64,000 nucleotides of DNA, taken from NCBI RefSeq assembly GCF_030758455.1, contig NZ_CP132353.1, forward strand, positions 2,170,001-2,234,000, written 5' to 3'. Within the stretch, counting starts at the first letter, position 1; the number at the start of each line of letters is the position of its first letter. The notes under the pieces are model-generated. The model did not search any database. It was not told where the DNA came from and was given only the letters and a program-made list of their open reading frames with translations. This document shows positions 57,348-64,000 of this stretch, piece after piece. The position numbers were made by a program, and so were the translations under genes. This stretch comes from Erwinia pyri. GTDB taxonomy: Bacteria > Pseudomonadota > Gammaproteobacteria > Enterobacterales > Enterobacteriaceae.

Positions 57348-57482
57348 AGGATAAACCAGAATGAATTCTTAGTCGGATTATTAACAGTGCTGAATGAGGA
57401 GTAAATACTCCGGAGGTAATCACTCGGCACTGACAGATTAACAAAAATCTGTACCGGACCTATTTATCGTTTGTCATCGAAT
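57348..57482. other. gap with two small inverted repeats
   Basis: GGAGTAAATACTCC (57398-57411) is a perfect palindrome, and ACAGATT (57433-57439) pairs with AATCTGT (57446-57452) just downstream of the XRE stop, perhaps a weak terminator. No gene seen. Confidence 0.4.
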
Positions 57483-57698
57483 TCAATCTTTACTCAAAAG
57501 TATCTTGAGTGGGACGCCTAACGCGAGCGCTATACTGTGCATTGTGGTCAGACTGGCGTTACGCTTTCCATTCTCGATAGCACTTAAGGTGCTTCGATCA
57601 AGTTCAGCATGAAAGCATAAATCTTCCTGGCTGAGCTTGCTTTTCTTTCTCCATTTGCGGACTTGTTTCCCGAAATGGAGCGAATGTTCGTCGTACAC
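57483..57698 (-). CDS. small XRE-family helix-turn-helix regulator
   Basis: 71 residues, almost all HTH_3 domain: FGKQVRKWRKKSKLSQEDLCFHAELDRSTLSAIENGKRNASLTTMHSIALALGVPLKILL, the standard Cro/CI five-helix layout. The start is a GTG (57698) with GAGGAG five bases upstream; the ATG overlapping it is in another frame. The longer frame (110 residues) upstream lacks a ribosome site. Small solo XRE regulators often control neighbouring or horizontally gained genes; no target is evident. Confidence 0.82.
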   Translation of the reverse strand: MYDEHSLHFGKQVRKWRKKSKLSQEDLCFHAELDRSTLSAIENGKRNASLTTMHSIALALGVPLKILLSKD

Positions 57699-58561
57699 AT
57701 TTTCTCCTCTCTCTGAGTCCGCTGAAATTTTACAAAAGAAGTCCTGATAAACCAATATTAAATCAAACAGTGATAACTGCTTTGTGTCGATTACAGCAGG
57801 CAAAGAAAACGGCACTTCATTAATCTAAATGATTGTAATTAAAGTATAAAAAAATCAATCACCCCCTTTGCGGCAAATAATACCCAGCACAATAGTACAA
57901 AATCATCATCAAAAAAGTGATAAAAACTGATTAATTAATTCTTTCGCTACATTCATTCAAAATTAACACTTAATTTACATAAGCCATTGATATTTATAAT
58001 AATAAATATTATTGGCAGACCATTCTTCTCTCTATTTGCGAAAATAGCTCGATACGTTATTACTTCTGTCAGCTTAAAAAATGAATACTTCAGCTTAGGG
58101 TAACAGTTTGGTCACAAGGGAATTCCATTATAAAAAATGGCGGGCAAAAAATCATTAACGGCCTCAGGAGTGATTGCGGCATCGATAAAGCGGTGCCAGA
58201 TGAGAAGATAAAAACAGTGTTTCTGAACAATACCGCAACACAAACCGCGACTTTTTCAGCCGTAACGGCGTTGAAGAACCAGGAGCAGGAGGGATTTCGC
58301 CTTGCTGTCAATGAAATTGAGTGACCTGATTTTACCTGAGCGGTGCTACCCCTCACGCTGGTAGAAGTTATACTCTTCAACCTGAATATCCGGTTAAGCC
58401 AAATTTCAACTTAACTCATTGAATTTATTATACAATAGTGAATATTATTTTTCCGGCAAGGGGAAAAGGCATTTCATTGCTGTACAAGTAAGAAACTTTT
58501 GTATAACTTCACCGCTTACGGACTGAACCATTCCACAAAATTTACGACTGAGGGGCACTCT
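57699..58561. other. long AT-rich region with an unstarted open frame
   Basis: 863 bases without a clear gene. The first 380 are strongly AT-rich. Between 58083 and 58324 (+) a frame is open with protein-like composition (reads GGQKIINGLRSDCGIDKAVP, later TALKNQEQEGFRLAVNEIE) up to a TGA, but it has no ATG/GTG/TTG at a useful place; it may be the 3' remnant of a lost gene. The end contains the promoter of the YcgZ-like gene. Confidence 0.45.
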
Positions 58562-58807
58562 ATGCGTCAGGGCGGAACAAACCTTAAGACTGAAAATGAT
58601 CTCAGCCATTTTTTTAGCGAAGCGGTTGTACCTTCGCAGCAAGAGATGCTTGGTCAGGTCGTTTTTGAGATCCTGCGTACGGGTAAAACACTCAACCGCA
58701 AAACACTTTGTGTCACGCTGTTGAAAAAGCTTGAACTGACTTCTGAACCTGAGCAGAAACAGCACTACTATGCGCTGATTGGCCTGTTATTTGGTCGTGA
58801 TGACTGA
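58562..58807 (+). CDS. YcgZ/YmgB-family small regulatory protein
   Basis: 81 residues. Core HFFSEAVVPSQQEMLGQVVFEILRTGKTLNRKTLCVTLLKKLELTSEPEQKQHYYALIGLLFGRDD follows the E. coli YcgZ/YmgB plan (helix, 'gk.lnrk' turn, helix, 't.d.eq...y...i..ll' helix). ATG 58562 is supported by GAGGGG seven bases upstream. In E. coli the ycgZ-ymgABC genes lie beside bluF and are freed from BluR repression by light-activated BluF; here the same family stands 1 kb from bluF. Confidence 0.82.
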   Translation: MRQGGTNLKTENDLSHFFSEAVVPSQQEMLGQVVFEILRTGKTLNRKTLCVTLLKKLELTSEPEQKQHYYALIGLLFGRDD

Positions 58808-58990
58808 GTATGACAACAGGGGTTGTACCCTTCAGTTTTATGCCAGTGATTATTAACACGACAATCTGACTGGCAGCCCGTCTGAGCCACAGCGAGGCTG
58901 CTGTCCAGCCGACTACTGCAAAACAAGGTTTGCTCCCAGTACCTGTGGTCATTGCCGTTCTGCCCACATCACTGATTCAGAGACGTTGTT

Positions 58991-59284
58991 ATGTACAAAG
59001 ACGAAGAAGAAAGATTAACCGACATTATGTTAGGCGAGGCCGTGATGGTTTTGCTGAAAGATGACGCCAGCATCAATAGCGCTAACCTGTTGCGCCTGCT
59101 TCACTCTATGTTCGCTGCCGAAAAAGATACTTTCCGGCAGCAAGCCTGTCGTGCGGCTATGGAAGAGCTGAGAAATTACTCCTCTTTTGAAACCGAAGAA
59201 GCCGCTTTCGAACAGCCGGGCCGTGATGATATGTCTCACCTCTTTACCAATGAAGTACCGCCAGACGGTAGCAAAAAGCATTAA
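58991..59284 (+). CDS. YmgB(AriR)-like small regulatory protein
   Basis: 97 residues. Residues 1-60 (DEEERLTDIMLGEAVMVLLKDDASINSANLLRLLHSMFAAEKDTFRQQACRAAMEEL) match the same family and resemble the protein at 50588 (LGEA.M.L start). The C-terminal tail is polar and variable. A weak GAGACG ribosome site precedes the ATG. Second member of the cluster, 183 bases after the first. Confidence 0.75.
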   Translation: MYKDEEERLTDIMLGEAVMVLLKDDASINSANLLRLLHSMFAAEKDTFRQQACRAAMEELRNYSSFETEEAAFEQPGRDDMSHLFTNEVPPDGSKKH

Positions 59285-59398
59285 AGGCTGGCGGGATTAG
59301 CGGGGATGTTTCGGTAAGCGAAGCGCAAAGGGTAAGGCGGAAATAACCCGGGTTAAAGAGAGGACGCCGGGAGTCGTCCTGGCCTGATTGCGAAACAA

Positions 59399-59602
59399 TC
59401 AGTGAAAGCTTTCCAGAATATGACGTAGCGCCTGAAGATAAACAGCTTTCAACTTTTCATCAGACGTTAATTTACTCTGCTGTTGCAGCATGGCGAGAAC
59501 ATTTTTTTTACCAAGCGGTTGCTCCTTCCTGATAAGCTCCGAGACGGCCCTGCCTATTACCGCGCAAATCTCTGCAGGAGAATCCCAATCTTTGCCGTGC
59601 AC
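59399..59602 (-). CDS. YcgZ/YmgB-family small regulatory protein, minus strand
   Basis: 67 residues: CAVIGRAVSELIRKEQPLGKKNVLAMLQQQSKLTSDEKLKAVYLQALRHIL shows the family's helix-turn-helix-helix pattern. The start is a GTG (59602) five bases after GGGGG; the ATG two bases upstream is in another frame. It is divergent from bluF with 244 AT-rich bases between. The opposite orientation to the other members differs from the E. coli ycgZ-ymgABC operon. Confidence 0.72.
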   Translation of the reverse strand: MHGKDWDSPAEICAVIGRAVSELIRKEQPLGKKNVLAMLQQQSKLTSDEKLKAVYLQALRHILESFH

Positions 59603-59846
59603 ATTTCCCCCGTAGTTTTTGATTATACCTCTTTAATTTAGCATCACTTTCCAAAAAATGCATAATTACCCCCCCTCTTTTCCGCTAATTTGTCTTAAGA
59701 AAGGGCTGCCAGCTATAGCTGGTTTGACTTAACTTTTCCCTTTCAACCTGCGTCAGTCATCATCTCTAAAGGTCTACTGGACAACACCATATTACCTTCT
59801 GTTAAAGTAGGCTTCCCTGAAGTAAAAACGCTGGAAGGCTCCGAAC

Positions 59847-61055
59847 TTGATTACCATTATCTACCGCAGTCATATTGCTGATGACGTTCCGGTTAAGTCT
59901 CTGGCAGCATTGGTGAAAAAAGCCAATCTGTTGAATGAGTCGCTGGGCATTACCGGTATTTTACTTTTTAACGGCACCCATTTTTTCCAGATCCTTGAAG
60001 GCTCTGAAAAAGCCGTCTGCTCGGTTTATGACCATATTTGTCAGGATCGTCGCCACCACAATCTGGTAGAACTGATGCGTGATTACGCGCCATCACGCCG
60101 TTTTGGTAATGTGGGTATGGAGCTTTTTGATCTCAGGGAACACGACAGACCTACCGTTCTGCAGGCGGTTCTGAATAAAGGCACATCAAAATATCAGCTC
60201 ACTTACGACGATCGGGCGCTGCAATTTCTGCGTACCTTTGTTGAAGCCCTGGAAACAGAAAACTATTTTGAAGTTCCTCCGGCAGAGCACTGGGATTTTA
60301 TTACCGATAGCGATCCTGCAGAGGCTGAAATCGCCACGCTTCCCGCGTCTCAGGGGATCAGCTTTGCGTTCCAGCCGATCATCGATCCGCTCGCCAGAAA
60401 AATTGTTTCGCTGGAAGCCCTGATCCGCAGCGAATCGGGGATCCCTCCGCTGGACTATTTCTCACAGCTCTCGCGGCAGGAAATTTACACGGTGGATCTG
60501 CAATCCAAAGCTCATGCTTTTGCCCTGGCGAAAGAGCTGAACATTCAGGGTTTGACGCTCTCCATTAACCTGCTGCCCATGGCGCTGGTTGAAGTGCCCG
60601 ACGCCGTTAATTATCTGCTCGCTCTGATCCGCGATCACGGTCTGGTGCCTGAACAAATCGTAGTTGAGGTAACAGAGACGGAAGTTATCTCCAGAATCGA
60701 TGATTTTGAACTGGCAATCAGGCAGCTGAAAGCGGCGGGCATCAGTCTGGCTATTGATGATTTCGGTGCAGGCTCTGCCGGTCTGCTGCTGCTTTCGCGT
60801 ATTCAGCCCGACAAAATCAAAATAGACCGCAGCATTATCACAGACGTGCATAAAAGCGGGCCTAAACAGGCTATTATTCAGGCGATCATTAAATGCTGCT
60901 CCTCGCTTGAGATCGCCGTTATTGCAGAAGGTGTGGAAAAAGCGGAAGAGTGGATGTGGCTGGAATCTGCCGGGATCTTTAATTTCCAGGGATTCCTGTT
61001 CGCCAAACCGCTGCTGAACGGTATTCCTGCTGTTGCATGGCCTGAATTGCGTTAA
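59847..61055 (+). CDS. bluF: BluF: BLUF photoreceptor with an intact EAL domain
   Basis: 402 residues, colinear with E. coli BluF (YcgF). BLUF domain 1-95 binds FAD and senses blue light: Tyr6 (IIYRSH), Asn30 and Gln48 (FFQILEG) are the key flavin neighbours. After a linker (96-170) comes an EAL domain. Catalytic positions present: E190-A-L-x-R194, Asn241 (SINLLP), Glu274 (VVEVTE), Asp304-Asp305 (DDFGAG), Lys325 and Asp327 (KIKID), Glu361 (AEGVE), Gln381 (FQGFLF). E. coli BluF is degenerate here and works by binding the MerR-type repressor BluR; this protein may also hydrolyse cyclic di-GMP. The start is a TTG with GGAAGG about 8 bases upstream. bluR is not in the window. Confidence 0.93.
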   Translation: MITIIYRSHIADDVPVKSLAALVKKANLLNESLGITGILLFNGTHFFQILEGSEKAVCSVYDHICQDRRHHNLVELMRDYAPSRRFGNVGMELFDLREHDRPTVLQAVLNKGTSKYQLTYDDRALQFLRTFVEALETENYFEVPPAEHWDFITDSDPAEAEIATLPASQGISFAFQPIIDPLARKIVSLEALIRSESGIPPLDYFSQLSRQEIYTVDLQSKAHAFALAKELNIQGLTLSINLLPMALVEVPDAVNYLLALIRDHGLVPEQIVVEVTETEVISRIDDFELAIRQLKAAGISLAIDDFGAGSAGLLLLSRIQPDKIKIDRSIITDVHKSGPKQAIIQAIIKCCSSLEIAVIAEGVEKAEEWMWLESAGIFNFQGFLFAKPLLNGIPAVAWPELR

Positions 61056-61175
61056 TCTGCCCGTTAATAACGGTTTCAGCCATTAAGGTTATAATTTTCT
61101 CTGGTTTGATCCTGCGTTATAACTGAGATCGATCTGGCTTTATCTGAAGCCGGATCGATTTCAGTATGCCTGAAG

Positions 61176-62045
61176 TCACGCCCTTTTTTGGCCGCTCAGC
61201 CAGAATCTTTTATATTGCCCTGGTGGAACACCAATCAAATTATGAAAAATGCGGTGGAAATTATTCACGTTATCATAGCCCACCGCTTTCGCTACCTCCG
61301 CAACGCCTGACTCCGTCCCGAGCAGTAACGTTTGGGCTTCTCCAATTCTGCGACGGGTTTGATAATGTTTAGGAGAATAGCCGGAAAAGGCTTTGAACAC
61401 ATGGGCCAGATAGAATGCGTTCATATTAATAGCCGCCGTTAACGATTTCAGATCGATATCATTTTTATAGTGACGGTCGAGGTAATCTTTAATACGCTGC
61501 CCCAGTAAATCCCCCGCACTTTCATACTCCTGCTGGCTTTCATTCCAGAGGTTACGACAGAGAAGTAATAATGCGCACAGAAGATGAGAGCCAATTTCCG
61601 CGCTGCCGCTTTTTTTACTGCTGACATGGTGCCATATCTGGTGAAAGAGTTGCTGAATATCCTTACCTGACTCACCGCTGTGTATGACCGCAACCTGCGA
61701 ACGCGTGGTCAGATGGTTCAGCGGCAATCCCTCAAACTTCAGCTGCTCAACTCCACAGCTAAAGATAAGGAGGTCATCAGAGGCCGAGGGATTTTCGTCA
61801 TGCAGAATACCGGCGTTAAACAGCAGTAGATCCCCCTGTCTGACCTCATATCCCCGGCCATCAATATTGTAAACGCCGCTTCCTTGCTGAATAAACATCA
61901 GTTCAAAGCGTTCGTCATGTTTATGCATGACGCGGGGCATCGCGGCTTCTCTTCCTTCCGCTTTACAGATAAACAGCAGTCGTGGCGTGGCCGCCGCATC
62001 AAAACCTGATAAGCATGGTCGATCGTTCAGGCAATGGGTAATCAT
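61176..62045 (-). CDS. AraC-family regulator with cupin sensor
   Basis: 289 residues. An N-terminal cupin domain (about 35-120: HKHDERFELMFIQQGSGVYNIDGRGYEVRQGDLLLFNAGILHDE) is followed by the AraC double helix-turn-helix (about 185-285: LKSLTAAINMNAFYLAHVFKAFSGYSPKHY and VAKAVGYDNVNNFHRIFHNLIGVPPGQYK). Divergent from the TIM-barrel isomerase gene at 62613, its probable target. Effector unknown, probably a sugar or polyol. Confidence 0.88.
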   Translation of the reverse strand: MITHCLNDRPCLSGFDAAATPRLLFICKAEGREAAMPRVMHKHDERFELMFIQQGSGVYNIDGRGYEVRQGDLLLFNAGILHDENPSASDDLLIFSCGVEQLKFEGLPLNHLTTRSQVAVIHSGESGKDIQQLFHQIWHHVSSKKSGSAEIGSHLLCALLLLCRNLWNESQQEYESAGDLLGQRIKDYLDRHYKNDIDLKSLTAAINMNAFYLAHVFKAFSGYSPKHYQTRRRIGEAQTLLLGTESGVAEVAKAVGYDNVNNFHRIFHNLIGVPPGQYKRFWLSGQKRA

Positions 62046-62612
62046 GATATCTCCCGTATCTGTGCTGCCACTTTTACCTTATTGCAGGCCAGAACTAAAT
62101 TATCATTAAAGTGCAGGCAGAGGATTATTTTTCTCATCTTCGGATAATTCTGCCTGCTTTTAGGGAATAGAGAGAATAATGAGCGTTTACGGGGTTTGCA
62201 AGGTTAGAAAGTGCTTCTGCCTGCAGTGATTTTCCCTTCACTTCTAAAAATGCGAATTTTATGAATTTTTTAAATATCTTGATTCTTGCTGTGTCAATTA
62301 TAAAATTATAAAGCGTGACTGCGGTCACTGATATCTGGATTTCTTAGTGGGAATTTATGATCTTTAGCACGTCGTTAACTCTTAACCTGCCCCCGAGATA
62401 GTTTTCCAACCTTATTCTGATATAACTTCCATAGTACAAAGAACACTCATTAAGAGAGATGGAAATAACTTCCTCTCTGGTTTTAAATATCTAACGAGTA
62501 AAATATGTGGTTGTTTTAAAAATTAAAAATGAGAATAAACTGGCTGCCGGGAAAATATAACTCTGCCGGAATTTATATTATTATACCGTTCGAGAACTAT
62601 TAAGGACACATT
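62046..62612. other. long divergent promoter region
   Basis: 567 bases, AT-rich towards the right, no gene supported. It contains the hairpin at 62113-62157 and, at the right edge, the ribosome site TTAAGGACA of the isomerase gene. Confidence 0.45.
62113..62157. repeat. stable hairpin in the divergent promoter region
   Basis: GCAGGCAGA (62113-62121) pairs with TCTGCCTGC (62149-62157), and after a two-base bulge ATTAT (62124-62128) with ATAAT (62144-62148). On the plus strand CTTTT follows. It is far from any gene end, so it may be a leader structure, a terminator of a small transcript or an operator region. Confidence 0.55.
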
Positions 62613-63554
62613 ATGAAACTCGCATTATGCACCGACGTTCTGGCCGATCTCTCTTTTACCGCTATGTTGGACAAAGTCAGGGCTTACGGTATCACTGGCG
62701 TTGAGATGACCGCAGGCGGCTGGTCTCCCTGTCCGCATCTTCCTACAGAAATGCTGCTCAGCTCTGCTGAAAAGCTGGAACAGTTCCGTAGCGAACTGAC
62801 CGCGCGGGAAATGGAAATTGTTGCGCTTAATTGTTCCGGCAACACTCTTGCTCCGGGTGAGCTGGGCGAAAAACATAGCCAGAGCAGCTATCGTGCCGTT
62901 GAGCTTGCAGGCAAGCTTGGCGTGAAAAAGATAGTGATGATGAGCGGATTGCCCGGCGGCTGTGCAGAAGACCGTATTCCCAACTGGATCACCTCTACCG
63001 TCTCCTGGCCCGATTACATGCCCGGCGTTATTGACTACCAGTGGAACGAGGTAGCCATTCCCTGGTGGCAGAGGTTCACTGAACACGCCAGGGAGCATGG
63101 CATTGAAAAAATTGCGATTGAAGAGTTCCCCAGCCAGCTGGTCTATAACCCCTCCACCCTGCTCCGCCTGCGCGAGGCGGTAGGTGAGATGATTGGCATG
63201 AACCTGGATCCGTCACATCTGATTGCTATGGGTGCAGATCCTGTCGCCGCCGCACGCAAACTGGAAGGCGCCATTTACCACGTCCACGGTAAAGATGCCC
63301 GTATTGAGCGCGGTCTGGCAGATATTGATGGCCTCCTGGAGTCTCAGCCCGTTACCAACACCAAAACGCGAAGCTGGAACTATGTTGCCGTGGGCTGCGG
63401 AAAGGATCTTCAGTGGTGGAAAGAGTTCTTCTCGGTGCTGCGAATGACCGGTTATGACGGCTACGTCTCGCTGGAGATGGAAGATCTGACCATGAGCGTG
63501 GAAGCGGGACTGCAAACCTCAATCGACGCCCTGAACGCCACTCTCAGCCGTTGA
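62613..63554 (+). CDS. sugar phosphate isomerase/epimerase-like TIM barrel
   Basis: 313 residues of the xylose-isomerase-like (AP endonuclease 2) TIM barrel. The four usual metal ligands can be placed: Glu in IAIEEFPSQL, Asp and His in GMNLDPSHLIAMG, His in IYHVHGKDA and Glu in VSLEMEDL. Start LALCTDVLADLSFTAMLDKVRAYGITGVEM is standard. No kinase or transporter adjoins, so the substrate is not known. Strong TTAAGGACA ribosome site. Likely controlled by the divergent AraC regulator. Confidence 0.87.
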   Translation: MKLALCTDVLADLSFTAMLDKVRAYGITGVEMTAGGWSPCPHLPTEMLLSSAEKLEQFRSELTAREMEIVALNCSGNTLAPGELGEKHSQSSYRAVELAGKLGVKKIVMMSGLPGGCAEDRIPNWITSTVSWPDYMPGVIDYQWNEVAIPWWQRFTEHAREHGIEKIAIEEFPSQLVYNPSTLLRLREAVGEMIGMNLDPSHLIAMGADPVAAARKLEGAIYHVHGKDARIERGLADIDGLLESQPVTNTKTRSWNYVAVGCGKDLQWWKEFFSVLRMTGYDGYVSLEMEDLTMSVEAGLQTSIDALNATLSR

Positions 63555-63642
63555 GAGTATCCGTTGAAAGCGGCGCACTGCTGCTGCAATCGGCGCCTTT
63601 ATGGAAACTGGTCGCGGCCGGGTCAGCCCCTCTCAGGGTTGT

Positions 63643-64000
63643 TCAGCGATGACGCTCAAGGCTGTAACGGTAAAGTCTGTCCCTGGCGATATTCTTCATC
63701 TTCACTTCACACATGATGTCAAAGTCTTCAAAGGATAAAGCCCACTCGTTCAGCGTGGGGTTAAAATAGAAGTCCGAATGGCCGCGTAATTTCATTTTGG
63801 AGAGGCCAAGCGTACTTTGATCCGGAAAGCCCTCTTCCGGGATCAATCCTTCCTGAGAGATGGAGTAGTGCATTACCGGACGAACGCCGCGCCAGGAGGC
63901 TTTAATCTGCTGGATGCGCGGATCGTCAGGTTTGATAAAGTCATTCTCTTTCACCCAGTGATGGTGAATATCAAGCACGATTGGACAGAGCCCGGCAGCC
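63643..64000 (-). CDS. UvsE-like TIM-barrel protein, C-terminal part
   Basis: The last 119 residues of a protein that begins beyond the window edge; the frame is open to base 64000. PIVLDIHHHWV with its three histidines and SWRGVRPVMHYSISQEG match the last third of UV-damage endonuclease (UvsE/UvdE) TIM barrels, followed by HSDFYFNPTLNEWALSFEDFDIMCEVKMKNIARDRL. Such enzymes nick beside UV photoproducts. The call is by pattern only, as the N-terminal two thirds cannot be seen. Convergent with the isomerase gene, 88 bases apart. Confidence 0.65.
   Translation of the reverse strand, partial: AAGLCPIVLDIHHHWVKENDFIKPDDPRIQQIKASWRGVRPVMHYSISQEGLIPEEGFPDQSTLGLSKMKLRGHSDFYFNPTLNEWALSFEDFDIMCEVKMKNIARDRLYRYSLERHR

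Overview
The window looks like a chromosomal segment of an enterobacterium of the Erwinia/Pantoea type (Erwiniaceae). This is inferred from close protein resemblance to Escherichia coli BdcA, BdcR, YgeA, NemR and BluF, from enterobacterial ribosome sites, and from the mix of plant-sugar uptake, dat-ddc and TonB genes. No rRNA, tRNA or CRISPR array was seen. It is mostly accessory metabolism in small, self-regulated blocks.

Left part (1-18239): the 5' end of a GH15 glucoamylase-like gene, an HD-domain protein, a GlxA-type regulator, an LLM flavin oxidoreductase, a Thr/Ser-rich lipoprotein and a GNAT acetyltransferase. Then come the dat-ddc operon for 1,3-diaminopropane (with a visible promoter and terminator), an AraC/SDR divergent pair and a YjbR protein. 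A tightly overlapping four-gene operon follows (formate dehydrogenase, DUF1641, and two subunits of a cyanide-insensitive-type bd oxidase). It reads as a complete formate-to-oxygen respiratory chain.

Sugar block 1 (17289-25585): a SorC-family regulator is divergent from an RbsABC-type ABC transporter with a DUF2291 lipoprotein, followed by a split transketolase and a xylose-isomerase-like TIM barrel. The same 16-bp palindromic site lies in front of both transcription units. No kinase is encoded here.

Middle (25650-38566): a NemR-like regulator with its box, a nitroreductase, a soluble PAS-PAS chemoreceptor, an amino-acid racemase, a DUF1349 protein, the bdcA/bdcR pair with two operators, a decayed ISNCY transposase, the folate-independent methionine synthase pair mesX-mesD, and a short (class II) UvrA.

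Sugar block 2 (38795-46791): a second ABC transporter, an FGGY kinase and a polyol dehydrogenase on the minus strand are divergent from a D-lyxose-isomerase-like cupin and a LacI regulator. All the enzymes meet at D-xylulose. Two LacI-type operators lie between the divergent starts.

Right part (46984-64000): an orphan phage-type antirepressor behind a LexA-like box, an Ig-repeat surface protein, and four small proteins of the YcgZ/YmgB(AriR) type. There is an arginase-fold protein lacking a metal ligand, a Fur-type TonB receptor/binding-protein operon, an RpiR regulator, a GFA protein and a small XRE regulator. A BLUF-EAL photoreceptor (BluF) follows, whose EAL residues are intact, unlike the E. 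coli protein. The end holds an AraC/TIM-barrel divergent pair and the 3' part of a UvsE-like gene.

The best candidates for something little described are the formate dehydrogenase-bd oxidase operon, the kinase-less SorC sugar block, the BluF/YmgB cluster with a competent EAL domain, the LexA-box antirepressor, and a cloverleaf-like element at 57281-57347.
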